From positions 10,599,460 to 10,663,459 of the forward strand of contig NC_087083.1 of assembly GCF_026151205.1 (NCBI RefSeq): a DNA stretch of 64,000 nt, written 5' to 3'. The notes below the pieces were generated by a model. That model did no database searches, was not told the origin of the DNA, and saw nothing but the letters and a program-made list of their open reading frames with translations. Below, in pieces: positions 26,712 through 39,699 of this stretch (the stretch's first letter is position 1; each line of letters begins with the position of its first letter). This DNA is from Bolinopsis microptera. Taxonomy: Eukaryota > Ctenophora > Tentaculata > Lobata > Bolinopsidae. A program made the position numbers and the translations under genes.

Positions 26712-27625
26712 TCTTATCGGACATTATTTGGACGGACATTACATGAACGGACATAATTATGAACGGACATTAATATGAACGCTCGAAGGCATTCAAAACC
26801 ATCAAAAATCCGAATTTTTTCAATTTTGTTGACGTTTTTTAAATTTCAGCAAATAATTTTTAAATCCATTTTTTATACAGTAAGTAAGAAAAGCAGTCAT
26901 TGAGCAGTAAAAATGTTAAAATATGTGTACTTGATCAGTGTCTAATATCACATATCATCTTCATCAAATGGGTTTTCGTGCTTGAAATAGTCAATGTTTA
27001 AACTTAAAGCATCAGTGATTTCCAGCTTTAAGTTTATGGAAACCTTTTTTATCAAACTACCCCGGTCCTGCATTTCAGTGTTAACTTTTACAAGCCATTC
27101 GGCGTGAAGTGGTTTTATCTTAGACAACTTAAGGTTAACCTTAACATCACGATTCACGTGGAGCTTTCCTAGCACTGTTTCATTACCGCACCCGAGTAAT
27201 ATGAACTATAACAACGTCGGGCAATGTCCTTGGAAACACGATTTACCGTAATACTAATATCTAGAGGCTGGAACAAGTTTGTCATGTTGGCGGGGACTAG
27301 TTCATGAACTATGTTGTTGAGTGCCATAATTTCGTTGACATTTTTCCGCCAAGTGACCCTTGAAAATATCATATACTAGCAGAGTTTTCTGTGCCTCCGG
27401 CAGACCAAAGAAAACCTTTCCGTCGTTAACTTACGGCACAATAAAGTTCTCAAAGTTGTCATATTCTGGACAAAAAGTTCGAAATGAAAAAATTTTTGAA
27501 ATAATTTCAAAGGACTTTAACTTGGACGGACATTAATTGAACGGACTTTATTTGAACGGACATTAAGATGAACGCTAGGGCCTCCAGCGTTCAAGTAATG
27601 TCCGTCCAAATAAGGTCCGATAAGG
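26712..27625 (-). mobile_element. Pogo/Tigger-type transposon, internally deleted
   Basis: Termini TCTTATCGGAC and GTCCGATAAGG flanked by TA duplications (26710-26711 and 27626-27627). Several GAACGGACATTA repeats sit inside both ends. Related ends occur at about 43670-43840 and 45540-45700. Confidence 0.75.
26944..27372 (-). pseudogene. C-terminal fragment of a pogo/Tigger DDE transposase
   Basis: Two overlapping minus frames read NIVHELVPANMTNLFQPLDI, VNRVSKDIARRCYSSYYSG and, after a frameshift, LSKIKPLHAEWLVK and ITDAL...ENPFDEDDM. These match the end of DDE_1 transposases (P.NMT.LFQPLD..VN; KPLHA.WL; ITDAL). The N-terminal HTH and catalytic DD are missing, so it cannot be functional. A second copy is at about 31930-32345. 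Confidence 0.75.
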
Positions 27626-28635
27626 TAGTGCTGAATGGGCACTCATGTGTCAATTGTTTCATACCGAATTCTTTTTCTTTCTTCTAATTTCGCAGTAACC
27701 ATTTCAAATTTTTGAGGGGGGCTCATAAAATTTTCGGGAGGGCCCCTTGCCCCATGCAGGGGAGGCCCAGGGGGGTTGCGATCGAGTCGATACATAGTAT
27801 TTCGGGATAAGGGTGGTAGTAAGTGAATTAGCTGAAGCTTACTGAATCTTTATTGCCGAGTACAGCTGCCTTCGGGTAGTTCTTTTTATTTTTAATCTAC
27901 TACAATTTTAAATGAATGGGAAAAGCGAGCGACCGATTTCATTCTTGGTATCATTTTGCATTTGCAGACGGTCAATCAAATAAATATCATTTCCTTTTGT
28001 TTGAGAAAGAGAGACACTGGTAGCGGTCCACTCTACTCATGATTATGGGTTTTGGTCAAGTATCACCTCTTTTTGATTATAATGTCAGGGTACTTTTTCC
28101 TTTGAAAACATTTCCTTGTGTTGAGGTAAGCATATCGGTCGATCACTGACTGAACATGTCACATTATAGTCATTCAAATTGGCATTAAATTCATATACAA
28201 TGGCATTGAACTGTCGTGGCAAAGCAGAATTTGTTCGAAATCACGAATGAGCAAAATTCTCACCTTTCGCACGTGCAAACTGTGAGCGGACGTTGCGTGC
28301 GCATCCAATATCTAATCACCTTTAAATTTTGCATATTTGTAATTTATGTATAGTTTAATAAGCATGCAAAGTTTCAAAGTATTTTAAGAAGAACTGTAAT
28401 CACAACGGCACTCCAAAGTTGACAGAAAATGGTGAAAACAGTAATTTTCAGTGATTTTAGCAATTTTCTATCAATTTGGGCGTGTCAACACTTGTGCAAC
28501 TTTTCGATTTTTAACTTCAAAACTAGCCTAATGCACCATTTATACCTATAGGAAGCAGAACTGAGCTCCACAACCCAAGGCATGGCCCAACACCAGAGAA
28601 TACTAAATCGTAAAATTGACGTTTTTATAAAATAA

Positions 28636-29969
<1,334 letters not shown>

Positions 29970-30194
29970 TTCTTCAAAAAAGCACTAACTTCAATGTTCA
30001 ATGACGAATATCTTTAGGAAGGAGCAAGCTAGGCAAACTTTCCGGTAGATTTTCAGATTGCTTAAACAATTATCTAATTTCAACAAGGCCTAAAATTTTG
30101 AATAAAATAACTCCTTTATGCTGTAAAATTGACTTGAAATGATGTTACTAATTTGTCAAAAATCAAGTTTTAAAATCGCTTAAATTGATGACAC

Positions 30195-30330
30195 AGTGCA
30201 TGGCTTAACGAAGGGCCCCGCCGACCCTGCTGTGCAGTGTGCGGGGGGGGGGGGGGGGGGGGGGGGGGTGCCATCTTAGGGGGCGCCAAATCTTTGTTTA
30301 AATGTGGGATAATTTGGGAAAACTTAACTA
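30195..30330. repeat. Degenerate copy of the CAGTGGCGTAACG MITE with G28 run
   Basis: Contains GGCTTAACGAAGGGCCCCGC, a run of about 28 G and GGGGGCGCCAAATC. These match the reverse of parts of 14048-14330. Confidence 0.6.
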
Positions 30331-31469
30331 CTTTACAGTTTACACCGTATGTGATTTATTGGGTCAGGAATATCGAAGAGAACATTTAACTTCCTGTATG
30401 TTTTCTTAGAGTTAGATCACTGATCTATCGGGTCAGGAAATTCGAAGAAAATATGTATATTATAGGATAGGAATTAGGAATGTGTCGTCGATTATGCTCA
30501 CAACTTTCCCGCACAGAAAAGCGTATCCCTCGTATGTAGTGAAAATCGGGTCTACAAATATTTATCCTCCTAAATTTGTTGATCAATCACCATAAAACTT
30601 TCCGAATATGTCTACGGACACTTAAATACAGGCTACAATTGACTGGCAAAGCGTCTATCACTGAATATATAATATATATGTACGTATATATGTATCACGA
30701 CAATCTGTCGTAAAACAGGGGTTCCAGAAAATCAATTTCCCGATACTCCTGAAACTTGAAACTTTTTTTGCAGTAGATTTGGTCAACGTCTAGACGCCCT
30801 GCAAAATTTTGTAAAGCGAATCGTTACCTATGAAATAAAATGACCCAATTCCCATAACACAGAAAATGAAAATTAATTTCAAACTGTGTAGCAAATTGTG
30901 AATTGTTATCATTTTCGTGTAGTTCTCAATCTTACACTGTTTGACAAGCTCGCTTTTCCCATTCCTTCTTATCAGTTCCTTCGTCATTTATCAATTACTT
31001 TGATAAATGGATAGCACATTTACTCCTTGTACATTATAATGCGCCGTGAATTCGCTGTAATTGTATTTATATATCAATATGTCCATTGTCTATATCCACA
31101 ATCAATTTTATTGAGGGCTGAAATAATTGGAGTATTCAAGTAAAACTATATTCAAATGTTTAGGGTTATGGTTAGAGTTATGGTTATATGGTTATGGTTA
31201 TCTCCGATTCTTCGGGTTTGTGTTTATGGTTTGGATTGGGGTGAGGGTTTATACAAAACCGTTTTATTATCAACAGCTTCTTTATTTTGTTTTATTTTGA
31301 CTTAAAATACCCATTCTTTTTTTAGGACAAACAATCAAAATCAAATGTCGTAACGCGATTTATTTAATTTAATTTTAAATTGTTGGCATTGAGTTTACTG
31401 TTTTATTAGAAATTTCTATAAAAGAATCATCAGCAGTTGGAATTGCAGTACGTTTTTTTCATCAAGTAG

Positions 31470-32755
31470 ATCAGAGCAGTTGGAATTTGTGTTACCTGGA
31501 CAGTGGACAATTAGATTACCGCAGTCTGTAGGACGTTGACTATATATCTGCAGACTGGTAACCTAATTTTATAGGTAATAAACACATACCTTTGCTGTGA
31601 CTCAAGGCAAATCACAGATGACCTTTTGATTGTGGAATTCGATTAAAAGTTCCTTTGAGATCCTTGCACCTCTTAATATTGCTTCTGCGGAACAAGTATA
31701 GAGAGCAGTTGGAATTTGTGTTACCTGGACAATTAGATTACCTGTAGTCTGTAGGACTAGGAGTATATTAAAGTCACTATTGTGACGGTACATTAGAAAT
31801 AGAATTTTTTAATTCATTTTTCTTTGACGTTTTTTATTTCAGCAAATGATTTTTAAATCCATTTTTATTCAGTAAGTAAGAAAAGCAGTCGTTAAGCATT
31901 AAAAATGTTAAAATATGTGTACATGATCAGTGTTTAATATCACATATTATCATCTTCATCAAATGGGTTTTCGTGCATAGAATAGTCCATGCTTAAAGCA
32001 TCAGTGGTTTCTAGCTTTATGGAAACCTTTTTTTATCAAACTAGCCCGGTCCTGCATTTCAGTGTTAACTTTTACAAGCCATTCTACGTAAAGTGGCTTT
32101 ATCTTAGACAACTTTAGGTTAACCTTAACATCACGTGGAGCTTTCCTAGCACTGTTTCATTACATCCCCTGAGTAATATGAACTATAACAACGTCGGACA
32201 ATGTCCTTGGCAACACGATTTACCGTAATATCTAGAGGCTGGAACAAGTTTGTCATGTTGGCGGGGACTATAGCTCATGAACTATGTTGTTGAGTGCCAT
32301 AATTTCGTAAACTTTTTCCGCCAAGTGACCGGCCTTGAAAACATCATATACTAGTAGAGTTTTCTGTGTCTCCGGCACCTAGGAGAACCTTTCCGTCGTT
32401 AATTTACTGTCTCTAGGCTTGTTGTGCAGATGAATCGTCGTATAGCAAAGCAAGTACACTGTCTCTAGGCTTGTTGACTCAAGGCAAATCACATACGATT
32501 AAGACCTTTTGATTGTGGAATTCGATTAAAAGTTCTTTTGAGATCCTTGCACCTCCTAATAATTAATATTGTTAAATATTAAATATATATATTATTAAAT
32601 TGCTTCTGCGGGACACTCGATCCTTTTCATTACTCCTTCCGCGGAACAAGTAGAGATCAGTTGGAATTTGTGTTACCTGGACAAATAGATTACCAGTCTG
32701 TAGGACTAGGAGTATATTAAAGTCACTATTGTGACGGTACATTAGAACTAGACAA
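31470..32755. repeat. Block of repeated segments around a pogo remnant
   Basis: A segment with GTTGGAATTTGTGTTACCTG and GGAGTATATTAAAGTCAC occurs at about 31475-31530, 31700-31795 and 32650-32750. Another (GACCTTTTGATTGTGGAATT) occurs at 31619 and 32506. Between them, about 31826-32400 duplicates 26820-27430, including the transposase tail. Confidence 0.75.
31930..32345 (-). pseudogene. Second copy of the pogo transposase fragment
   Basis: Nucleotide-level copy of 26944-27372 with extra deletions and frameshifts; no open frame longer than a few dozen codons. Confidence 0.7.
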
Positions 32756-33504
32756 ATACAAAGTGTGTAGGGCCTGAAGTCTGAACGGAACCCCTCAGTT
32801 TAAGTTCCTTGTTTAACTTTATCACACTCAAATTCGAGACGCAAGATTGTGAACACTTTTCAGAAGAAGCAGAACATCCCAGCATCTCCTCTGCAAGTGC
32901 ATCCAGATCATGACGCTCATAATGAGGATAATTGGTAAACTCTACCTTCACAACAGTTAACTACAATCTTATCTTCAGATTTGTGGAACAGTCGACAAGA
33001 CTGGATAGGGATAACCCTTTTGGGTTACCTCCTAGGATTCTTCACCAGGAACTTTCGCTAAATCCCATACTAGGAACTCAATCTAGGCCCATCTCCGCAT
33101 AGAGACATATCTCCCAGGCTTTGCCTTGCTCGGATGTCCCTTGTCTGCCCGCAGAAGTACTACAACGGAAGTGGGTTTGCTCCGAGACAGGTAGTGACAG
33201 CTTCAAGACTCCAGAGGTCTGTTGCATTGATATTTATTATTTTATGATTTCGTATATACTTTGGGAGTCCTGGAATGCAGCTAGCAGGAGTTGCATTCTG
33301 TGGGCACGGCGAGAAGGCCTTCTCTTTATTGTAAGAGGCCAGAAACCGTTGACCAGAACAGAGAGAGAGAGAGAGAACTTTATCACTGCCGTACAACAAG
33401 GACATTCACCGGGTTCTCCATAGGAGTATATAAGTATATATAGGACTATATACTTATATGAGATAAACTGATTTAGTCCTACTCCTTCTTAATTTTATTT
33501 TGCT

Positions 33505-33708
33505 TTGACTGGGATTAGCCGGTACGTTATTATCAGACCCTTCTGTACGTTAGAAAATGATATCAAGGGGATTAGCTTACACGGCACCTCGCCAATCAAG
33601 TTGTTGCAGAAACCTTTCCGGTGCCACGCACAATCTAAATCTAATTGCAGCGCGGTGCCAGTCTTTAGTCAATTACCACCAGAAATAAAATCATGCTTTG
33701 CAGTTTGA
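33505..33708 (+). pseudogene. Possible LINE ORF2 tail
   Basis: The frame ends PVFSQLPPEIKSCFAV, recalling the W..LP..I.......F stretch near the end of many LINE ORF2 proteins. Nothing else supports it. The flanking 32.95-33.5 kb shows no gene I can recognise. Confidence 0.25.
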
Positions 33709-33889
33709 GTTAACTAGGATAACGCGTTGCAAGGAACGTAGCCATTTATAAAACTGGCTACGTTGCAGGGTACGATAGATTTTTAGTAATTTAGCATGGC
33801 TCCTGTCTTACGGGCCATATTTCCATGTTTCAAGTAATGCTTTAAATTCTTTCTGTTTACAAATTTGACCAAAATTTGACACTGGTTAT

Positions 33890-34010
33890 AGGGTGGACCG
33901 CTGCCAGTGTCTCTCATTTGCAAGGAAACGATATTAATTTGAATAACCGTCCAGAAATGCAAAATGATACCGAGAATGAAATCGGTCGCTCGCTTTTCCC
34001 ATTTATTCAC
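33890..34010 (-). repeat. Copy of the 150-bp dispersed repeat
   Basis: Reverse copy of the 5700-5865 block, followed by ATTGCCGAGTACAGCTGCC at about 34161. Confidence 0.75.
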
Positions 34011-34189
34011 GACTTACGAATTGTAATAAGTTTTAATTAATTATATCAATCAAATGCTGAAAAAGTCTTTTTGGGTTGCTTTCGCGTCGATACCTAGTAT
34101 TTCGGGATAAGGTTGGTAGTTAATCGTAATGTCCAATTAGCTGATATTTATTTAATCTTTATTGCCGAGTACAGCTGCCCCTATTACAA

Positions 34190-34433
34190 TTGACAACACT
34201 TGGGGGTCCAAATTTCGGGACCTAAAGTTGTTATTCCGTGGCCGAGTTCTTATTTCTGTATACTGATAATAAGGCCATAAAAGCATTTGACCCAGTTTCA
34301 ATCGTATATCTCTCACGGTTTGGAAATTCGTGTTAAAGTTGATGCCGTGTTGTCATTATAAATAAAATGGCAACATATATACCTAGTATATCTTCTCGCT
34401 TTATATATAGTTATACAGTAAGATAATCAGTAG
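34190..34433 (-). mobile_element. Truncated Helitron, copy 3
   Basis: Reverse copy of the 26155 family. Its 5' end (TCTTACTGTATAAC on the minus strand) is intact; the CTAG end is missing. Confidence 0.65.
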
Positions 34434-34707
34434 TAACTTAGTAAAGTCGTAAGATTATAAAATGAATTTTAAAAGACAAATTAGATTTTAATCAATAAGC
34501 TCATGCTAATCACAAAATTGATGGAGGTATTAAGTCGTATTCATAATGATAAAAAGTTGGAAAATTTTGGTATTTCGATATTTTGAATACCAAAATTTTA
34601 AAATTAATATTCACTATCTTTTGCTTAGCAATTATTGAATAGTCGCTAATTTTGAAATGTCTTCGACTGTAAAAGGTAAAGGTCACAGAAAGATCCAGTT
34701 ATAACTA

Positions 34708-35637
34708 CAGGGTGGCCCATAAGTGACTACCCACACGCAACCTCTTAATAACTCACGTAATTCGTCTCTAAATTGCACCAAAATTTCAGAGATTATAGAT
34801 ATGGGTCAAACTTAGATTTCCTGAGAGTTTCGTAAGCCACGCCCAATTACAGTGGGCGTGGCGTGACACTCCCTCTTTTTCACTATTGTCTTCATAAAAT
34901 GAGAACGCTTTAAGCTAAGAACTCAAAATTTTTTGCACACATTTGGCTTGATAATTGAAAACTTTTCCAAAAGTTTCAAGTTCATTGGTTAAAATATGGC
35001 TGAGTTATGACCATTTTAAAATCCATCGGATATGTGATCCGAGCACTCAGTCAGTGATATTTGCACTCAATTAGTGATCTCGTCACCCAATCTGATCAAG
35101 AGTAAGGCGTTAGCGTGTATTAATGAGGTTCATTAGGCTTTGATTGGATACCGATGATGACTTTGCTAGAAAGGAAAACACAAATTTTTAGGATAAATCA
35201 ATAAATGAAATCAACTAATAAAAATTCCCACACAAAAACAATTCAATAATTTCAATTAAGATGTTCAAATTGTCGTCCCCCAGCTGCAATCACCTTGAGG
35301 CACCGCTTCTTCACACTCCGACAAGCGGAAATGGTCATAACTTAGTCATATTTTAACCAATGAACTTGAAACTTTGGGAAAGGTTTTCAATTATCAAGCC
35401 AAATGTGTGCAAAAAATTTTGAGTTCTTAGCTTAAAGCGTTCTCATTTTATGAAGACAATAGTGAAAAAGAGGGAGTGTCACGCCACGCCCACTGTAATT
35501 GGGTGTGGCTTACGAAACTTTCAGGAAATCTAAGTTTGACCCATATCTATAATCTCTGCAATTTTGGTGCAATTTGGAGTCGAATTACGTGAGTTATTAA
35601 GAGGTTGCGTGTGGGTAGTCACTTATGGGCCACCCTG
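34708..35637 (-). mobile_element. Tc1/mariner-type MITE with 300-bp inverted arms
   Basis: Inverted repeats of about 300 bp start CAGGGTGGCCCATAAGTGAC and end in its complement, with TA on both sides (34706-34707 and 35638-35639). Ends of this kind are typical of IS630/Tc1/mariner elements. The 320-bp core keeps the end of a transposase frame. A diverged partial copy is at about 38970-39385. Confidence 0.85.
35252..35320 (-). pseudogene. Last codons of a Tc1/mariner-type transposase
   Basis: The minus frame reads RSVKKRCLKVIAAGGRQFEH, then LN and stop, resembling the conserved C-terminus of IS630-family transposases. All catalytic parts are absent. Confidence 0.6.
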
Positions 35638-35818
35638 TAGGATGTTTGTTGTTGTTGTTGTTTTGATGTTATCTCTGTGACTCTGTGACAATTTTCTTGT
35701 TAAATTATCATTGAATTGGATAATTAGCTAATTATAGTGACTAACAAATTGGAAAAACAATTTGTTGATATAGATAATGATTGAAATTACGTGAAAGTGT
35801 CCGATGGTGTGTGTACTA

Positions 35819-36003
35819 CAGTAACACCCCGAATAACTGCGGAGTTTGGGGGAAGGAAACATCCGCGGTAAATTGGGGTTCGCAGTAAATCTGGGTTTTT
35901 TTGTTTACATTAAACATGTTAAGCCTTGTTTGGGGGAAAGGAGATGGCCGCGGTATATCGGGGTTTGTGGTGAATCGGGGCGCAGTAAATCGGGGTTTTA
36001 CTG
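35819..36003. mobile_element. 185-bp MITE with CAGTAA(C/A)ACCCC ends
   Basis: CAGTAACACCCCGAATAACTG against the complement of GGGGTTTTACTG, flanked by TA. Similar motifs (CCCCGATTTACCG) occur around 61050-61190 and 44410-44480. Confidence 0.65.
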
Positions 36004-36284
36004 TATATAAGTTTATTTGGTACAAAGTCCCTAAAGGTACCTAAAAGTGCGTGAATTTAGATCGTTTCGTGCGTTGTGTTTTTAAAAAGCGCGAAATGCG
36101 CACGAACCAACTATGTGCTATGGCTATTAGTATTAATATTAGTTTGCCCGACGTGATCGATAACACGTAAGGGTTTTTACCTGATATTCAAAAAATTTGT
36201 AAATATTTTAATTGCAGTACAACTAAATCATTTAAATTGCAAATTTGAAACACATTCATTTTATAGGAGAAAAGAAGAAGCGAG

Positions 36285-36923
36285 ATGGTCTATTTATTAG
36301 CAGTAATGCTAATAGTTTCTTTATCACTTAACAAAGCTGAAGCAAACTCATGGGAAGAAATGGAAGAAAAAGTATCCGGCACTCAGTTTTCGCCTGAGTT
36401 AGATGTTAAGGATATAGCATCTATACAGTTTAAGACCGATTCTCCACTTATGACTGACAAGGAGCTCATGATCACAGTCTTTGACGATTCGGACAAACTG
36501 GATATGTGGATTTATTTTGGTGAATCTGTTAGGTATTTTATAGAGCAGTGCACGTCAGGTTATGTGGAATTTCCCGATCATCTACCAAATGATGATCAAA
36601 AATTGTGGACTTTTGCCTTTAAAGATAACAGGATAACAGTGCATGTTAATGATGTCGAAGTTATGGACTTCCAGATGTCAGCTGATACGTGTAATACGTT
36701 TAAAGATTTGACTGAAGTCACAAGGATACAGCTACAGAGTGGCTATACAGCTATCGCCGGTTACAGGTTGACGCCGCAAGAGGATGAAATTGGTAACGAG
36801 GAGGGGGGAGACACTGATAACGAGGAGGGGGGAGATATGGGGCATTACTCTCACGCCTTTAACTGCAAAGCCAGCGGAATTGTTCTCGCTAGTTTCCTGT
36901 GTGTGCTGAACTTGATTATCTAG
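36285..36923 (+). CDS. Intronless secreted, probably GPI-anchored protein
   Basis: An uninterrupted frame of 212 codons. Residues 1-20 (MVYLLAVMLIVSLSLNKAEA) are a signal peptide. Residues about 25-165 are a compact domain with many alternating hydrophobic strands (MWIYFGESVRYFIEQC, KLWTFAFKDNRITVHVNDVE), suggesting a beta-sandwich or lectin-like fold; it has two cysteines. Then an acidic stretch repeats an EEGGD unit twice, and the end (CKASGIVLASFLCVLNLII) is a hydrophobic tail without a basic cytoplasmic part, as in GPI signals. The upstream TTTTATAG could be a 5'-UTR acceptor. I do not recognise the family. The absence of introns contrasts with its neighbours and could mean retroposition. 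Confidence 0.75.
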   Translation: MVYLLAVMLIVSLSLNKAEANSWEEMEEKVSGTQFSPELDVKDIASIQFKTDSPLMTDKELMITVFDDSDKLDMWIYFGESVRYFIEQCTSGYVEFPDHLPNDDQKLWTFAFKDNRITVHVNDVEVMDFQMSADTCNTFKDLTEVTRIQLQSGYTAIAGYRLTPQEDEIGNEEGGDTDNEEGGDMGHYSHAFNCKASGIVLASFLCVLNLII

Positions 36924-37154
36924 AGTTGCTGCGAAAGTGAAACAGTGTTAATGTTTGTAGACTATTTATGTTTTTAGACTTTAGAGTACAGCTGTTTGTA
37001 GAGTACGAAACACCTCTGTTACGTGATTGTTTCAAGATTTTTGTAACGTTATCAATATTATATTTCGTATTACTTTCATTTTTAGGTAGCATGAATAGTT
37101 TCTAGTAGTAAAGTTTATTTATTTAGAAAAAAGTTTAAGAAATGCTTAAAAAAA

Positions 37155-37365
37155 GATGAAAAAAAGACTTTAAAGGTTTGGGTTATAATATAATATTGTT
37201 AGTTGTGATGAGTACAAATTTTGATAATTGAGCAATTTTATCGGCTCCTAAAAAAAGATGAAAATAAAAAGACTTTAAAAGTTTGGGTTATAATATAATA
37301 TCGTTAGTTGTGATGAGTAAAATTTTGAATTTTGATAATTGAGCAATTTTATCGGCTCCTCAAAT
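37155..37365. repeat. 105-bp tandem duplication
   Basis: Two copies containing GGGTTATAATATAATAT and TTTTATCGGCTCCT, downstream of the GPI-protein gene. AATAAA in the second copy (near 37263) could serve as its poly(A) signal. Confidence 0.85.
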
Positions 37366-37561
37366 ATTGGCAATCTTTATTAGTTTATTGTATCACCCAC
37401 GACGGCAACCCATATGACAATTGACAATGGATCGTTTACATATTACAATTACATGCCCAGGAAAATTTTATACTGGCTGGGGCCTATCTCCAAAAGTAAA
37501 ATAAATGTTCGCCACGTAAAAATAACTTTTCCTCCCTAGGAGGAAAACTTGAGACAATGTA

Positions 37562-38239
37562 GAGGGTGGGCCAAAGGTCATTGGGCAAACGTTGGCCTTA
37601 ATAGCTCAGTCATTGAGTGCCCAATTGAAATAATTCTTTCTAGTATGACTTACTACCACCACCATGGTACGGTAGTGTCAAATCGAAAAATATTCGAGTT
37701 CATTTTTTTTCAAATGAAGGTTCATTTTTGCATTTATTTGATAGTTTGGATAGTCGGATCGAGCCAAATTTTATTGGATTGTGTTTGTCCATTCGAATTA
37801 TGAGTTTATTCATTATGTGTGATCAGGTGATTGGTTTACTTAATCACGTGATAAGGTGACCCCGTTAACCACCCCGTTAAACATTATGGGAATCGTTAAG
37901 GCTGCCCAATTACGGTGTCACATAATCACCCAATAAATTTTGCTAACGAAATATACACAAAATTTTTGATAATTTGTTCCTTTCTGATCAAATGCAACAT
38001 GTAATAATCTACCGTCTCTGATAAAATTTGGAATCCAGCATGTTCAGAGAGAACAATATAGGTGTTTTAATATTGAATGGGCGTGGTCTAAAATACTCGA
38101 ATTTTCAAATCTTGACGACAAATTCCTCGAACTAGAAGGTACATGCAGTATGTTATCTGCAAAGCAACAGCTCTCAAATATAAAACACGGCGGAGCTATT
38201 AAGGCCAACGTATGCCCAATAAATTTTGGCCGCACCCTG
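37562..38239. mobile_element. Tc1/mariner-type MITE
   Basis: Inverted ends of about 50 bp (GGGTGGGCCAAAGGTCATTG and, at the other end, the complement of CAGGGTGCGGCC), flanked by TA. No coding frame inside. Confidence 0.7.
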
Positions 38240-38839
38240 TAGATTTTGAGTTATCGCGAAAAGGCTCATTTTGGGTCAAATGAAAGTCCGCAACTTCATA
38301 ATTTTGCAAATTCATGTCCTCTGATTGGCAAAAGAAGACACGCGATCACTTTTATAATTTATATTAGTAACACTGAACATGCCCAGCCATTATAAGTAAG
38401 GTTTTCTGGGTGCAGGTTCTGAGCTTGCGATCAATACTTTTTATCATTTATACTGCATGATTTAAGACTTTTAAAAGTAGCTGAAAGTTGACCAAGGGGC
38501 CATCTACTTGTACCCTCCCCATGTCCTGGTGTGACCAAGTTTTCAAAACCACCCCCTCCCCCGGACGTCCGGGAATTGTCGCCAGGCTTTCTCATTCCTT
38601 TATTCTTGTCATTTTTTCCCGATCCATGACTCAAAGTGCCGAAGGCACAAAAGAGTCAAGGACAAGGGTTAGCGAACGAGGTTTTTTTTGTATATGGTAG
38701 CTTTGCGACCGTGCGAGCGTGCCTGCGAACGTACGTACGTACATGACATACGTGCCCTCGCACACTGTTATTGCCCACGCGTGACAATATTATTAAGCCC
38801 ACGTATTAAGTAAACTATAAGAAGTTTAGAATTTAGCGT

Positions 38840-38925
38840 GCATGCACACAAAGTCAAATGCATGATGCATCAACTTGACTGATTGTTCCCAGAAACAATC
38901 AGTCAAATTGATGCATCATGCAAAC
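38840..38925. repeat. Long hairpin
   Basis: GATGCATCAACTTGACTGATT and its complement around a short loop near 38890, with further imperfect pairing outside. Confidence 0.7.
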
Positions 38926-38969
38926 TTACAAAGTTGCATCCAACAATTCAATTGCATCGCTTTGTTGGC

Positions 38970-39600
38970 TTGATAATTGAAGTGCTTTCCCAAAATTTCA
39001 AGTTGGTTGTTCACAATTTAATCGAGTTATGACCCTTTTAAGATCTTGCAGATGTGTGATCCAGCACTTAATCAGTGATATCTTCCATCTTCACTCAATA
39101 AATGCTCTGATTGGTTGGAGACTACTTATAGGACAGCAACCGAAACGCTATAACGGTTTTAAGGAACGTCACTATCAGTATTCACTCAAAGGGATCAGAT
39201 CGTCATCACTTTATGGTGACAATAGCTAAAAAGAGAGATTGGCGTGCCAAACCCACTGTAATTAATTAAATTTGACGAAACTTTCAGGAAATCTAAATTT
39301 GACCCATATCTATAAATTAATCTCTGAAATTTCCGTGCAATTCTTCTAAGAAGAATTACGTGAGTTATTAAAGGGTCACCCTGTAGTTTGACAAGCTTGC
39401 AAAGTTTCAAAAGATTTCAAGAAGAACTTTATATAATCACAAGGGCAATCCAAAGTTGACAGAAAATGGTGAAAATAACAATTTTCAGTGATTTTAGCAA
39501 TTTTATTTTTATATCAATTTGGACGTGTCCCCAAGTGTGCAACTTTTTGAATTTCAACTTTAAAACTAGCCTAATACACAATATAGACCTATATAAGTAT
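38970..39600. repeat. Partial copies of two window repeats
   Basis: About 38970-39385 is a diverged half of the 34708-35637 element, ending GGGTCACCCTGTAG. About 39388-39600 is a reverse copy of the 4750-4990 segment. Confidence 0.65.
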
Positions 39601-39699
39601 ATCACTTAATCGTCAATTATATGAATTTTACCTGTTAAAATATATCATCTTTAACTGATATCAATTTAGTTTAACACTGTTAGCTTTAAAAAAGAAAAT

